Source of the DNA: Pyrocephalus nanus
Lineage: Eukaryota; Chordata; Aves; Passeriformes; Tyrannidae
Assembly (NCBI GenBank): GCA_038380795.1
Contig: CM076281.1
Span: 1,550,001-1,614,000, forward strand
DNA length: 64,000 bases
Reading direction: 5' to 3'
The notes beneath the pieces are model-generated. The model was not told the origin of the DNA. It made no database searches and saw only the letters and a list, made by a program, of their open reading frames with translations. The translations under genes were made by a program, and so were the position numbers. Below are positions 1 through 14,200 of this stretch, one piece after another. Numbering within the stretch: the first letter of the stretch is position 1; every line of letters begins with the position of its first letter.

Positions 1-2150
1 AGATGCAAGAGTTACATCTGTAATTTATCCCATCTAAAACCTTCCCACTTCTTTGACTGGATGTAGCTGTACCTTTCTGAAACCACCAGGCCATTGTTTC
101 TCTTTCTACTCAATCAGATCAGGAGTTATTCCCTTCAATTTCTGAATGGATAAAAGACCCTTAAGGTTTTAAACACATCAGGTCAGCCTTCAGTAACTGT
201 CTCCAGATGCTCTGGAAAACTGTGCTGTATCCCTTTTCCTGGTGGTCAAGTTGTTGTACAAGTAAGAGCCATGGAAAGTGACATTAAAATGTCCTCTATG
301 TCTGTATCATGATAGTCTTAATGCAATTAAAATCTATTGTCCTTGTTGGCATGCTGGAGCATCCATTTACCATGATATTTCTGGCCCAAGGTGGAGTTGA
401 TTTGGCATGTTCTGTTGCCTCTTCCTAAGTGTGGGATACACTTTTGAGTCCCAGATGTTAGTGCTGGGTCAGTTGTGAGACAACCTGGGCTGGGGACGGT
501 GTCCTTGTGTCCTTTCTGGTGTCTTCCTGCTTTTCTGGTTGATGTGAAGAATCAACCAGCCTGTGGAGGTGAATATCCCATCAGGGACTGGGACTCATGG
601 TACCTGCAGTGGTTATGGGAGCACTTTCCACTTCCCAGTGTGGGAGGGTGGGAATGTGTCCTGCAGAAATGAGGGGTTCCAGAATGGGGTTGGCACCCCC
701 ATGGTGCTTCTGCAGCTTCCTGTCTCTTTAAGCAAAGAAAATAATCAAACCTCAGAATTAAAACTAGTTCTGCTTCTCATCTGCTTGATCATGCTCCAGG
801 CGTTTTATGGGAGGGGATAGAAGGAAAGAAATAAAATATAAAAAAAAAAAAAATTCAAACCCACATTAAACTATCAAATAGGTTGATCCAAATTGTCCAA
901 ATAATCTTCTAGTCCCAGCATGTTGTGTGTGGTTTTTTTAATAGAAATTAGGATCATATACTTGTAAATGACTTGTGGAGGAGATTGAGGCAGTCAGTGG
1001 AAATGGAGTTTCTCCAGGTGCTGATGGCTAATCGCTCTGTAATAGCTGTGGCCTTGCTGTGAGACCCACATTATTACCATGTAATCAGAATCCTGTTGCT
1101 CTGCTGTTATTGTCTGCCACTTGTGGAATTTTAAAAGCAATAACAATTTTTGCTTTTTAAATCATGGCATTATTAAAGTTATTTTCTTCCTCTTGCCATG
1201 AATATAGTCGCTGCTGCTCATTTTCAGAGGGCTTAACCTCAGTGAAACATGGCAGGCTGTGCTGAGAGGGGTTGGTTTGTTCCTGCTCGAGCCGAGTTCT
1301 TGTTTCTTTATGTGCTCTTTGCTTTGAAATTGGAAAAAGGAGGAGAAAGGAACAAGTTTTAAGAAGAAGAGAATTACGAGATCTTAACGCTTCAGAGGAT
1401 CAGTGGGGTGGCAAATACTGATGGCAGCACTGCTTTGAAAGGGGGCTTAGTGGAATCTGAGGAAGCAGCAACACAATTCTTTCACCTGTTTGGAAAGAAT
1501 AAGTAACACCTGCCATTTATCACCTTTGCAGTAGAGAATCATGGAATCCAAGGATGCTTTGGGTTGGAAGGACCTTAAAGCTCATCCAGTCCCACCCCCT
1601 GCCATGGGCAGGGACACCTCCCACCAGCCCAGGTTGCTCCAAGCCCTGTCCAACCTGGCCTTGGACACTTCCAGGGATCCAGGGGTAGCCACAGCTTCTC
1701 TGGGCAACCTGTGCCAGGGCCTGCCCACCCTCCCAGGGGAGAATTTCTTCCCAATCTCCAACCTAAACCTGCTCATTTGTCAGTTTAAACCCATTGCTCC
1801 TTGCCCTGTCCCTCTCTGCCCTTGTCAAAAGTTCCTCTCCTTCCTGGATCTGTCCTTTGGTCTGGGCTGTCCATGTGCTTGCTGTGCCAGTGTCAAGTAT
1901 GAGCTACATCCATCTGTGGGTCATTTCCTTTAAAGCTCCTTTTCCATCATTTTCCATGACCTTACCACACTGTGCTCCCTTCAAAAAGTAATCTTGGGGA
2001 AAAAAAAAAAACAACTTTGGCACTTAGTGGACCAGGAAATCACAGCACAGAGACAGGAGGATCTGTGGAGCTTTCCCAGTTCATGGAGGAATTTTCTGTC
2101 TGTCCTTTTCCTGCTAATCCAGTCACCTGATTCCATCCTTGTTCTTACAG
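1..2150 (+). other. ACACA intron, 5' end outside the window
   Basis: This is the intron upstream of the first exon in the window. I searched by eye for the preceding ACACA exon (ILNVAIKTD-type coding sequence) and did not find it. The stretch is AT-rich single-copy-looking DNA with one minus-oriented CR1 fragment at 1533-1845 and an A-run at 840-853. The acceptor at its end reads GTTCTTACAG. Open frames here, including those over the CR1, are not genes. Confidence 0.85.
1533..1845 (-). mobile_element. CR1 LINE fragment
   Basis: Antisense copy of the avian CR1 3' end, beginning AGAATCATGGAATCC and running through the CCATGGGCAGGGACACC and TTCCAGGGATCCAGGGG segments. 5'-truncated, as is usual for CR1. 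Confidence 0.92.
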
Positions 2151-2207
2151 AAATCAGTCCTGATTGATCACGGCATTCGGAGGCTGACCTTCCTTGTAGC
2201 ACAGAAG
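2151..2207 (+). CDS. ACACA: ACACA exon 1 of window (residues 1-19)
   Basis: 57 nt, phase 0 at both ends, reading [19 protein letters not shown]. It lies between the acceptor TTACAG and the donor AAG|GTATTT. It belongs to the non-catalytic central region (ACC_central family) that positions the carboxyltransferase dimer. The [15 protein letters not shown] stretch is diagnostic for vertebrate ACC. Confidence 0.96.
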
Positions 2208-5200
2208 GTATTTAAATATCTCTCAAGATGCTCAAAACTCTTTGGTTTCTAGCTCATAATGCCATTGACATCTGATGTGTTGTTTTTTCCCAAGTTAAAT
2301 GCTGTATTACCTATATTTGGTTCTCTCTTTGCTGTTTTTGCCCTCTAAAATTTGACATGGTTTTCCATGAATTCGCTTAAGAAAATGAATTTACAATTGT
2401 AAACAATCCTGACACCTCTTGTATTCTTGAATTAATTCAGTTTTGATTTTAATCCTAATTGCTAGCTGTCTTCTGCTTTTTTTTTTTTTCTTCCTATGTG
2501 TGTGTGTTTCGTTTGTAAGGACTTCAGGAAACAGGTCAACTATGAGGTGGATCAGAGATTCCACGTAAGTAAAAGGGGCCTGGAACACGGGGGTGTTCCT
2601 GACGTGAGGCCAGGACACGCGGAAGGGACTCTGGGCTTCCCCTTTGGATCTCAGCCAGGCATTCAATGCCAGCATTGGTGTCAGAGTTAGGTGTATATGT
2701 ATTTATTTGAACATCTGACAGCCAACCCAGGTGCTGCCCTGTGGCATTCAGAGGGTTCAGGTGCTGGAGTCTCTCTCGTGGCCTGGCTGAGCTCAGGATG
2801 CCACACTAACAAAGATCCCCCGTGTTTCGGGGTTGTTTTCCACTCTAAAGTGCAAATACCACTGAAATCTTTGTGTTTCTTACGGAGTGTGGTGATTTTC
2901 TTTTGGCCTCTTACTGATTTTAAAATACCTTAGAGGAGTAACTAAAGGGACTCGCTAAATTTCACAGAGTGCCCTAGTGAGGTAGGACGTGTTTGATGCT
3001 CTCACTGCTGGAATTACTTCTTTCCCAGGGCTGGTTTAGCCCTGTTCAAGGCTGGCAATGGGACACACTTGGTTTAGGAAGCTTCATGAAAGGAAAAGCA
3101 GTTTATAAGTCAGCAAAAACCAGTTTTTGAACCAATGTGGGTGTCACCACATGGGAATTGTTGCTCACAGTACAGGTGGAGATGCATCAATGAACAGCTT
3201 AGGTAGGAAGCTGGATTCTGTGAAAGAGCTTTTGGGACCTTAAGCAAGAAAACCCAGGTTTTAGATTTAAAAAAGGAAGTTTTAGAGAACTGAATGGTTG
3301 TTTAGGGAATGAAAAGTATGAGCAGCTGAGTAAGTACTGTGGGATGTGTCAGAGTCGAAAAGGAGGCACAGAACAAAAGGAGTCATTCCCAAGTTTTCCC
3401 TGCCCTGCCATGTAGCACAATGGAACTGTGGGGATGCTCCTGGTTCCTCAGCCTGGTGTGTCATCTGCCTGCAAAGTTTGTGGAGCACCTCTGGGATCTG
3501 CTGTGTCAGTCTTTATTACTGTCTCCTATCCCCTTCATTACTGGACCAACTATTAACTTTGCCAGGCCTGGGCTTGGGTTTGTTTTTGTTTTAATTACAG
3601 TCTATATAATTAGTTCCCAGCATGTTGAGGTAATAGAGAGTTGCTCCAGCAAGCTTCCAATTTCCTCATCTCATTAGGTTTTTAACGTGATTATTAGTAT
3701 AATAATCAACTATGATGATTTCTGTTGTAGCTTTTTCGCATTCTCTGGTTTGCAGGGTGTCTTGATTGGCTAATTTAGGCAAATTATTTTGATTGTCTTG
3801 ATGATGGTTGGTTGATTAGAACACAGCAGGGGTATAATTCTTCTGCCTAGGAAATGGAGCACTCTTTTGGATTTTGGTACCAGAGCACTGAGGGTTTTTG
3901 TGTGTGTGCACATCCAATTATGATATTTGCCCACCACACCACTCAGATGCCTTGGAAGCAATTACATTAGTGATGGAATGGGCATGGATGGTGGCAGGAG
4001 GAATTGGCAGTGTGCAGGGGAGGACAGGTAGGAGGGATTTGGAGGAGAAGAGAGGAAACATGGAAGTGGTTGTTTGTTAAGAGTGCAGCTGGTGCTCACA
4101 GGCCATGAGTATGTTGGGTGAGCCTGAATTTTCGGGCAGGATTTCTTGTGCCTGGTCTGGAAGACACATTCCAGGCAGACACAGGTCACCTTTAGCACAG
4201 AGAGCTGGTGTGCTCACCTTGGTGCAGAGCATTGACAAAAGTTCCAGGAAAAGTGTCATTCCAGAGGAATGGATGGGTTTGCTTGGATGGAGCTGGGAGG
4301 ACAGGTAGAAGGATGCTGTCTAGCCTTCCTCTCTTCTTCTAAGACTTGTACAACATGGCACAAAACTGTCAAGCCCCTGCCAGGGTTTTATCTGGGCAAC
4401 AGAATAACAGAGGGACCAAATGGAATTTGGGGGATTTTTGTAGTGCTATTTAACACAGGAGGATAAAGATATTTGATTGCAACTCTCAGTTTTCCTTGGC
4501 AAGAAAGTATTTCCAGCAGTAATGGTATGAAGAGAGCTGTAGAATAAGAGCACTGTCCTGTGTACATCTGTGTCCATAAGAGTGTTGATATCTCTGGATG
4601 GCTCCCAGACATTTCCATGGGAACCTCAATCATAACAGAACTAGAAAAAATTTCCTTTCCCACTGCTGTCTGGCCACTTCCATGTTGTTGTCTGTTAATA
4701 ATTGACAATAATAATCTAAAGCCAATCAAGTAGCTTCTGTTGCACTAGTAGAGACAGGTTTAAGCTACCTCTGCTGTCCTGAGGGTCTTCTTGAGGGTGA
4801 CTTGATTTTCTATGACCTCTGTGATGTTTGAAAAAGTAACTGGTACCAACTTCTGTCATGTCCTGTGCTGTGGTGCTGCCCCAGGTGTGTCTGTGGGCAC
4901 TCTGGGGAGATCAGTGCTCCCTTTGGGAGGGCTAACACTGATGTTTTTGTTTTCAAACAGAGGGAATTCCCAAAGTTCTTCACGTTCCGTGCCCGGGATA
5001 AGGTAAGTTGTGTATCAGTACTCGTCTCTGAGTGTTGGCTTTATCCTTCTTTCGTGTAGCTGCTTCTTGGAAGCAGGACAGTGATTCAGGCCTTAGAATT
5101 GGACAAACCTTCTGGTTTCTGTGAAAAAGGAAAAAAAAATAAAAGGGGTTTTGTGGGGAGGCTGAGCTTGAGAACCTGCTGTCTTCATAGAACCACAAAA

Positions 5201-8200
5201 TAGTTTGTGTTGGGAGGGACCTTAAACCCCATCTGGTTCCCTGCCATGGGCAGGGACACCTTCCACCAGCCCAGGTTGCTCCAAGCTCCGTCCAGCCTGG
5301 CCTTGGACACTTCCAGGGATGGGGCAGCCACAGCTTCTCTGGGCAACCTGTGCCAGGGCCTGCCCACCCTCACAGGGAAGAATTCCTTCCTAATATCCAT
5401 TTTAAACCTACTATCTTTGAGTTTGAAGCCATTCCCCCTTCTTCTCTCACTCCACACTCTTGTTAAAGTCAACTCTGGGTACCAATGGCTGCATGAGAGA
5501 GAAGCTTCTGGGTTGGATTCATTTGAATTTTTCCATCTTTAATTAAGTATGAAATTTCTGGGGGATGTTATCTAGTTCTTATTCTCAGTATTTCACCTTC
5601 TCCACCCCCCTTTCCTCTTTCCCACCCCCCTCCACCTGCACGGTGCCTCCCAGTTCGAGGAAGACCGGATCTACCGTCACCTGGAGCCGGCTCTGGCTTT
5701 CCAGCTGGAGCTGAACCGCATGCGCAACTTCGACCTCACCGCCATCCCCTGTGCCAACCACAAAATGCACCTGTACCTGGGGGCAGCCAAGGTGGAGGTG
5801 GGCACCGAGGTGACGGACTACAGGTTCTTCGTGCGGGCCATCATCAGGCACTCGGACCTGGTGACCAAGGTGAGCGTGTCACCTGTGTGAAACCCTGGGT
5901 CGTTCCAGGAACCTGCAGGAGGTTTGGGGTTAAAACTGACTCTGTTACCTGTGTGGAGTGCTGTGGTGGCTCTGCAGAACACATCTCTCTCTGAAGTCCT
6001 GGTGTTGCCGTGTTTCAGGGAGGTTTTTCAGGGGCGAAAGTGGGTAGTCAGAAATCCTTGGGTTTTGAGGCAACAGTGCTTTTGCCCTGTCTAGTTTCAA
6101 ATTTACTCTGAACTAAACGGGGACACAGACCAGCCAGAGGAGGAATCCAGGCACTGGGAGCACTAACCCTGTGATGGGGATGGATCTGCTTCAGAGCTGC
6201 CCATCCTGCTGACACCCACGTACCCTGTTCTCTCCATCACGTCCCTCCGCTCTTTTCCAGTCCCTGTGCTCTTGGGCTGTGATTTGTGAGCAGAAGGTCA
6301 GTAATTTGTTGGCAATATCTGGCAGGAAGCCTCCTTTGAGTACCTGCAAAACGAGGGCGAGCGCTTGCTGCTGGAGGCCATGGACGAGCTGGAGGTGGCG
6401 TTCAACAACACCAACGTGCGCACCGACTGCAACCACATCTTCCTCAACTTCGTGCCCACCGTCATCATGGACCCCTCCAAGGTGGGATCCCCTCCCCAGC
6501 TCTGCTTGTTTCTCTGGGGATTCACTTCCCAGAATTAGGTGATCCTTTGCTTGTAGAATCCCAGACTGGTTTGGGTTGGGAGGGGCCTTAAAGCTCATCC
6601 AGTTCCACCCCCTGCAGGGACACCTTCCACTAGCTCAGGTTGCTCCAAGCCCTGTCCAGCCTGGCCTTGGACACTCATCTCCAAACAGAGAGAGTACTTT
6701 CAATGTGTGTTTCATGTTAGGATCCTGCTTGGCAGTGAGGAATCACAGAGCTGGAGGCCACAGAATCATCAGGTCCAACCTGTGGCCCTGCACAGAACTA
6801 TCCCCAAGAGCCACACAAAGGAAGAGAGCTTTGGGCTTTTTTGCCACTTATGAATAAATATTAAATGTAAGACTTCAGAACTAGCTACTTATATTTCTAG
6901 TGGAGGAACACTGTCCTTCAAGCAGTGCAGCTCACCTCCTCCGTGTCAGCTGAGGAACAGTCCTTAAAAACACGTTTTGTATTTGAAACTAAACTTATTT
7001 TGTCATTGTGCCTTTGAGAGAAACAGTTTTAATGAGGAAATAGCTCTAAACGCTCCTGTGTTTGTTACAGAAGTCCAGATTTCATCCAAGTAAAACTTGA
7101 GATAAATTTGGACCTTAAAAACAATCTGTAAATTCCGCTACAAAAGTGCCTCATTTCCACTGTCTGATACAAAACCACAGAGATCAACATTATCAAGAAA
7201 TGAACATTAGGCTTTGTTATGCATTAATGAAAGTGTTTAGGCATAAAGCATGTTTGTGCTTAGCAGAACCACCACAAAGAAAGGCCCAAATAAGCTGTAA
7301 AAGCTGAATTTCATTGGAAATCAACATTCTGTTCATGGGTACCCAAAGATGAGAGCTGACCTTTCCCTGGGAGAACAACTGAAAGTTTAAAAAAGATGAA
7401 TTGGGTATCAAAATAACTCTCTCTTGCTTGCTGACTTTTAAACCATGATTAAAAATTGGTGGCTTAAATCCCTTTTGAATAAAACCTCTCTGGGCACATC
7501 CAAAATCATTAGTTCCCAGGAAGTTCAGAAGCAGCTGGGATATTGAGCCCTGGAAGTTGGGCTGCCCTCAAGATACGTACCGTGACTTTTCCTTGAGCTG
7601 CGGTGGAAAAGAGAAGAGGGTTTGGGTTTTTTTTGAGGAATGTTAAAACCAGCCTATAAATTGCCTTCTTTTAATATGCTTTGCCCACAGTAGTATTTTA
7701 TAAAGTTTAATGGAACAGCAGAAGGCCCAGCTCCCAGTGGTAATTGCTTTGTTGATTTAAAGCTCAGTGTGGTGAAACAGGATTATTGTGCATGCAAGGG
7801 CTCCAGAGTTGCTGGCCAAGGATTTGGCTTCCCTGCATTCCACAGTTCCCAGGTGTGAGTGATGCCTTGGGAGGGAAGGCAGGTGAAGGAGAGGCACCTG
7901 TGCCGTGCTGGGTTGGACTTGATGGCCTTCAAGGACTTTTCCGACCATAAAGATTCTGTGAGCCGTGAGGAAAGAGGGCTGTGAATCCAGTACTGTCCCC
8001 CTACCTCAGCAGTGCCCAGGCTGAGTTCCTGCCTGGCTCAAGGCTTGGGCTGAGAAGGGACAGGCCACCAAGCTCCCCTGATATCCCTGCATGTTTGCTA
8101 ATGTGTGATGCTTCTGCCTCTCTCCATCACACCGGGGTGCCCCTGGAGCAGGACCTTCAGCAGAGGGATGGAGGGGGCACAGAGCAGTGGGTGGATCCAG

Positions 8201-11200
8201 AAAGAATCCCAGAGTGATGTGGAAGGGCCCTTACAGCCCATCCCGTTGCAGCCCCCCCAGGGGCAGGGCTGGTGAGTTTCTGGTGAGGGAACCCCTTGTG
8301 CTGTCGTTCAGATCGAGGAGTCCGTGCGGTCCATGGTGATGCGCTACGGGAGCCGCCTCTGGAAGCTGCGAGTCCTCCAGGCCGAGCTGAAGATCAACAT
8401 CCGCCTGACACCCACGGGAAAGGCCATTCCCATCCGGCTCTTCCTCACCAACGAGTCGGGCTATTACCTGGACATCAGCCTGTACAAGGAGGTGACGGAC
8501 TCCAGGACGGGGCAGGTACATCCGGCAGGGTTGGATGAGCAAACTCTCCTGGGAGTCACATCGTACCTGATGAAGCTCTTCTGTGATTTTATGGTGTTTT
8601 CAGAATAATCTTAGAACCACGGGGTGGTTTGGGCTGGAAGGGACCTTAAAGTCGTTCCAACCCCTTGCTGTGGGCAAGGACACCTTCCACTTAGACCAGG
8701 TTGCTCCAGCCCCGTAATATATTTTCAAATTGCCTTTCAAATCTGCCAAAGGAGGAAGGATGTGAAGATAATCTTGCAGTAGGTATGAAAATGTAATCAG
8801 TTTAGGTAAAAGTGCAAGCCCCTCTGGTTGTTTTGTCCGTGCCCTCAGTGGTTTGGGCAGCTGTTTTCCCCGAGAGTTTTCCTCAGAGTGCTCAGAAAAG
8901 TGATAGAAAAGGAATCACTGTTGGTGCTCATCCTGTAGGTTGCAATAAAAAGTATTATTAATTGTGCATTTCCCTGAGTAGATGGAGAAAATCTGTGAAC
9001 TTGTCCTTTAAATTCTAAAGATATAGGGAATGACCTGGGTAGGAGGATATAAAATTATGGAAGGTGCTTTTATATCATTTTTATGAAGCATAATGGGCTC
9101 TTTTGTAATGGTTGTGGCTGTTCTGGTATTTCTGTTTTTCATGGTGCAGGAATAGTGTGGTTAACTGAAATACCTACATATGCTAAAATCCGTGGAGCAT
9201 GGGATGCATGGAAAATATTTAAATAGAGAAATGTTTACATCTCCCTCTGTAATCATCTCTCTGCCAAGCAGGAGGAGCAGCAGAATAAATCACTTGGGCA
9301 CTGTGAATGTAGAACACGAAGTGCTGAGTCACCTTTTCTCCCCCTCTTCTCCATTTAATTTTTCCAGCAAGCTGCTGGCCGAGGAGTCCATCCAGTCCTG
9401 AGATCCCAGGACAGATAGTGTCAGTGTGTTCTACCTCATTTCTGCCTTGGAGGGGAGATGAGGAAAGAAAAGAACATTTTAATAATCTCCAAAGCTCAGC
9501 TTAACCCCTGAGTTGGGTCAGTCACTTGTGAAGGTCGTGTTTCGTCCTGAACTCGCTCCCTGATGAGCTTTGTTATTTAAAGGTTGGGGGATGTGCTTGT
9601 GTGTGTGTGTTTGGCTTTAGCAACTTTTCCAATATTAAATTCCATTTGTTTTTCCTGAATTTTAAACCAGATTCTAGTAAAAAATTATACTGAGTGGAAT
9701 TATTTCAGTTAACTCTGAGCAGAAGGTTTGTCTTACAAAACTCGAAGGTCTGAGTTTTTTAGGAAACTTGGATTAATCTTCCCCCTCATGATGGGAGTTT
9801 TACAGGTTCAGATCTGTGGATTTTTTTCTGTGTTTTCAGAGGGTTATTCTGAACTTAGAGAATTCTTTTTAAAACATTCTGATATTACTGATGTGCTGGG
9901 CACTTCCATGATTTCTAAAGAATGGGAAAATGGATGCATGGTGAGAGAATGACCCTGATCTCTTGTTTCTCAGTAGTGATGAGTGGGGATTCTCAGCACA
10001 GACTTCTCCAGTTCCTGCAGAACTGCTCTGGAGCTTTCCAGGGATTTAAGGAGAATTGGGCCCCAAGTGCACTAACAGATCCCAACAGATCCAAACAGAT
10101 CCTAACACAGGCACTTCCACAAACACTCGTTGCCCTCAGCAAGTATTTCTCCCAATAAAGAAGCTGCTTCCCCAGTTAATGTTTGCAAAGTTTGAAGAGA
10201 CCATAAACTGCCATTTCTAATTTAAAAACTAAAGCAGGCTTTACTGAGTTTTATCTTTAGTGGACTTTAATTAATTCATCTCCAATTAGAAAAATTCCAT
10301 TAACAACATCCTAATCACGTCCCTTCTCTCAGGCTGAACTGTCCTGGTTCAGCTCCTCTCGTTCCTCCGTTGAAATACCTTCCCTTCCGAGCCCTGGCCG
10401 GGTGGAATATATAGTGCCACAAAGCCTGGCAGTTGATAATTCATGTTGCTACTCTGGGAAAATCTTTTAAACTTACAATATCAAAACTTCAAGCCAAATG
10501 ACATATGCAAGTCCTGACCCGGCTTCCCGGAGCAGCCGGCGGAGCCGCGGATCCCGCGCCGCGCCGCTCCATAAATAACGGAGTTCTCCTCTCTGCTCCC
10601 AGCTATCGCCATCCATCGGCACAGGCACGGCGTCAGGGGAAATTCTGGGGAATGGGAAGTCATCTGAGTGGCAGTTTCTTTTCTGGGGGAGGTGGCTGCG
10701 CTCGCTGTGCTCCGCCGGGATGCCGCAATAAGTCAGGGATGCCGGGATCTGCACGGTAATGGTCCAGCGCTGTCTCCAAAGGGCAGTAATGCGTGATGGA
10801 GCACGGGGTTCCAGGCTATGCCAGCACTGACATCCTCGCAGAGAGCAGAAACAATCAGACTGGAGCATCCTGATGACTTCTGGTGAAATCTGGGTCAGCT
10901 CAGTGTACGCAGCCGGTGGATCAGGCAGTAATTGGTCGTGTTTTGTCCTGCAGATCATGTTCCAGGCCTATGGGGATAAACAGGGACCACTCCATGGGAT
11001 GCTGATCAATACCCCCTACGTGACCAAAGACCTGCTGCAGTCCAAGAGGTTCCAGGCACAGACTTTAGGGACATCTTATGTCTATGACATCCCCGAGATG
11101 TTCCGGCAGGTGGGTTGTTCTGAACGTTGGTACCCACGCTCTGGCAGGGGGGATGTCCCGGGGTGTCCTCTTGGGAACATGGAGTGGATTGAGTAAAAAC

Positions 11201-14200
11201 ACCGGCAGGTGACATTCTTAACAAGCCTTTTCATCCCTAGTCTTTGATCAAGCTCTGGAATTCCATGAACGAGCACGCCTTCCTGCCCCCGGTGCCGCTG
11301 CCGTCCGACATCCTGACGTACACGGAGCTGGTGTTGGATGACCAGGGCCAGCTCGTTCACATGAACAGGCTGCCAGGAGGAAACGAGGCAAGTTGCACTT
11401 CCCATGCTGCTTTTCCTTCCATGTCCTGCAGTACTTTGTGGTTTGGGCTGGGTTTGACAATTGTAATGAAAGTTTACCAGCCAGGCACAAAATCTATTCA
11501 TTCAGCCTCTCACAGATGAAATCTCACTCTTGAAAATGAGATTTTTGTTTCATTAAAAATTAATACCTCCCATGCAATGGGTATTTTAACCTCCATAGTA
11601 AATGATGATTCTGTTTCAAACCTGTGCCTATGCTGGTTTTCCTTCATAATTAAAAAGTGCTCATTCAGCTATTCCAGGTAACTGGGGTTTGAGTTTGAGC
11701 AAAATATGTTTTACAAGACTAAATAGAAATGTTTTCATTTGCTAAAAAAAAAAACCAAACACCCCACAGAAAAAAAAAGCAATTTTATGCTTCCCTTTCC
11801 ATCTTCCCCACAGAATTTGTGACAAGGTGTGTGCAACTTTCCCCTCTAGAGCAGGATTTACTCAAGACTTATAAAGATCTAATGCTGGGGGTGATGGAGT
11901 TATTCCTTCAGCTCAAACAGGAGGAGGCCTTAGTGTCGAGGTGGGATTTTGCTGGGGTGTCTTTCCATCAGGAAGCCAAAGATTGCAGCATTGGAATGAC
12001 TGGAGAGTAAAGATAACTACTAGATGATGTGTCTATTTTTTTTTTTTGGATGGGAATCAGTAAGTGAATGCTCTACAGTAATTTAAATTTGAACAGTTCT
12101 AAGTGATGGTATCATTTATTTTTTTCTTGGTGTCGCTGAACCAGCATCAGCCTTTTCCTAAATATATGACTTAGGGTTTGCAAAAAGCTCTGTTCGAAAA
12201 CATCAAGTGTAGTGATGAGAGGGAGCGGGGGTTTTCATCACCATTTCCTGCCTGGATCTTGTCAGGGGAAGCTTTGGAATACGATGTTTGCAAATTGCAC
12301 CTAATCAGCAAATGGTGACTGTGGGAGCACTGCGGCCTTGTCTCTTGCTGGGCTATGGGAGAAGTGTTTTAACTGGTCTAATTAAACCTGGAATGAGCTA
12401 TTCCCCACGTTCCTAGTGCAGGCTGGGGCTGCTGGGGAGGGTTATGCCATCATCTTTCTCTCCTTCCCCGCTCTCGTTCAGCGTTTGAGTGGATGGTGGC
12501 TGGGGAAATAGCAAAGTCCCTCAGGGACGTCGCTCTGTTCTTGCTGAAATTACAAGCACAGAGCTGCCTGGGCATGAACATGTAGTGTTTACTCTGCCAG
12601 TATGAATACAAATAGTCTTATTATAAGAGATTCTGTACCCAAAGACCACAAAAAAAAAAAAATTAGGAGATTTTTTTTTAACCCTTGGTAGACTTCGTTG
12701 GGCTCGATCTGTCAAGAAATTACGCGGCTCTTGTGGTGTGTGTAGTGTTGGTGGCTAAATTAATCTAATCTGATGTAATCTGTCAAGTAGCTTGTTGCCC
12801 AGAGAGGTTGTAGAGGTGGTGGACTCCCCATCCCTGGACATGTTCAAGGCCAGGTTGGATGGGGCTTGGAGCAGCCTGGGATAGTGGGAGGTGGGTGTTG
12901 GAACCAGGTGGGCTTTTAAGGTCTCTCCCAACCCAAACCATTCTGTGATTCTATGAATGCACAGGTTCAGGCCCTGCCTCTGTGGCTGTTACACCAAGGG
13001 GCTGAATCACTGAGAAGTGGGATAAACCTGGGGAAAACATGATGTTCCCCCATATTTTTCCATCTGGCTACTGGAGGTCACTTCTTGTGGAGGTGTATCC
13101 TAGAACAGTCTCAGGATGGTTTGGGTTGGAAGGGACCAGGACCTGTTATCCCAGCTGTTCCCAGCTGGATGAGCCACTGCAGGACCATGTGCAGCTGGAG
13201 GGAGGTTGGAGGCTCCAGTACTGGGTTCTGTTGGCAATACCCTGCACAGGAGAGCGCTCATTCCCAGGTGAGGGCGGATGATCCTGAAGGACAGGTGACA
13301 TTCCAGAGAGCAGGAGCTGCTGAGCAGATTCATTCCTCCTGCTGCTCCTGCTTTATCTGCCTGAGCTGACTTTAGCCTTTTGTGGTTTAATTCCCTTCAG
13401 CTGAGGGAACAGATTTCCACAAGCGTGGGCTCAAGTTTCCCTTTCCAAAGGTGGAAAGGGTGGCTGCAGGGTGGAGGAGGAAAAGGCAGGATGCTGGATG
13501 AATTCAGAGCATAATCCTTTTCTTTGTTGAGGCTGTAAGTGGATCCATTCTCCTTTTTTTAAGAATCACTCTGCATAACATCTGGGCAGAGAAACACAGC
13601 ATCTTATCTGCCAGGAAGCAAAGATCCTTGGGGTAATCCATCTCTGTGGCAGTAGCTGGGAATATTGCATAAGGAAAGGAGACGTGCCACGAGGAGCAGG
13701 AGGAAATATTAATTGGTTCTGCACTTCTTCCATATGATACAGTGATGAACTGTCCTCAAAATATGGCACATTGCCTTGGCTCTCTAACCTTGGCTGAGTT
13801 TAAGGAAGAGTTTTGACCTCAGGTTTGGACTTGGAAAGGACAGAGGCCCAAAATTGTGTTACAGGAGAGGTGATCCCTAAAGAAATGAGTCCAGAGGACA
13901 CTCTTCCTCTTCAAGCATCCAGCTGAGCTGAGTGCCCTCAGTGTTTGAGCTGGCAGGGGAAATTGAGAAACCAGCATAAAATCCAGGAGATTTGTGGTCA
14001 GCGTGTTCGGCCAGAGCTGCAATCCCTGCCCTGACATGGGAAGAGCAGGAGCTCGAGGCTGGGATTCTCCCTGTCCTCACAGGGTTTACAAGCAGCAGCT
14101 TGGTCTATGTTTCCTGGAAAATCTGTGAAATGGGGGGATTCTCAAGGTCTTTCACTCTTACCAAGAGTTTTCCTTAGACTGCAAAGAATCCTGGATGTTG

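Larger units (their letters stand above)
6482..8311 (+). other. ACACA intron with four CR1 fragments
   Basis: A 1.8-kb intron. CR1 pieces lie at 6553-6675, 6739-6816, 7904-7960 and 8203-8268. The middle (about 6860-7750) is AT-rich, without repeats I recognise and without coding signal. Confidence 0.8.
8516..10953 (+). other. ACACA intron
   Basis: A 2.4-kb intron. A minus CR1 fragment sits at 8611-8714. From about 10255 the intron changes character: an AT-rich homeodomain-word island (10255-10520) runs straight into a CpG-rich patch (10519-10633). No coding exon is seen. Confidence 0.8.

Noticed and set aside
464..2080. A further upstream ACACA exon in the first 2 kb
   Set aside because: No stretch encodes the expected ILNVAIKTD-type segment with flanking splice sites; the exon must lie before the window.
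10473..10958. 161-codon open frame on the minus strand
   Set aside because: It lies antisense to the CpG-rich patch; low stop density is expected from GC content, and no protein family is visible.
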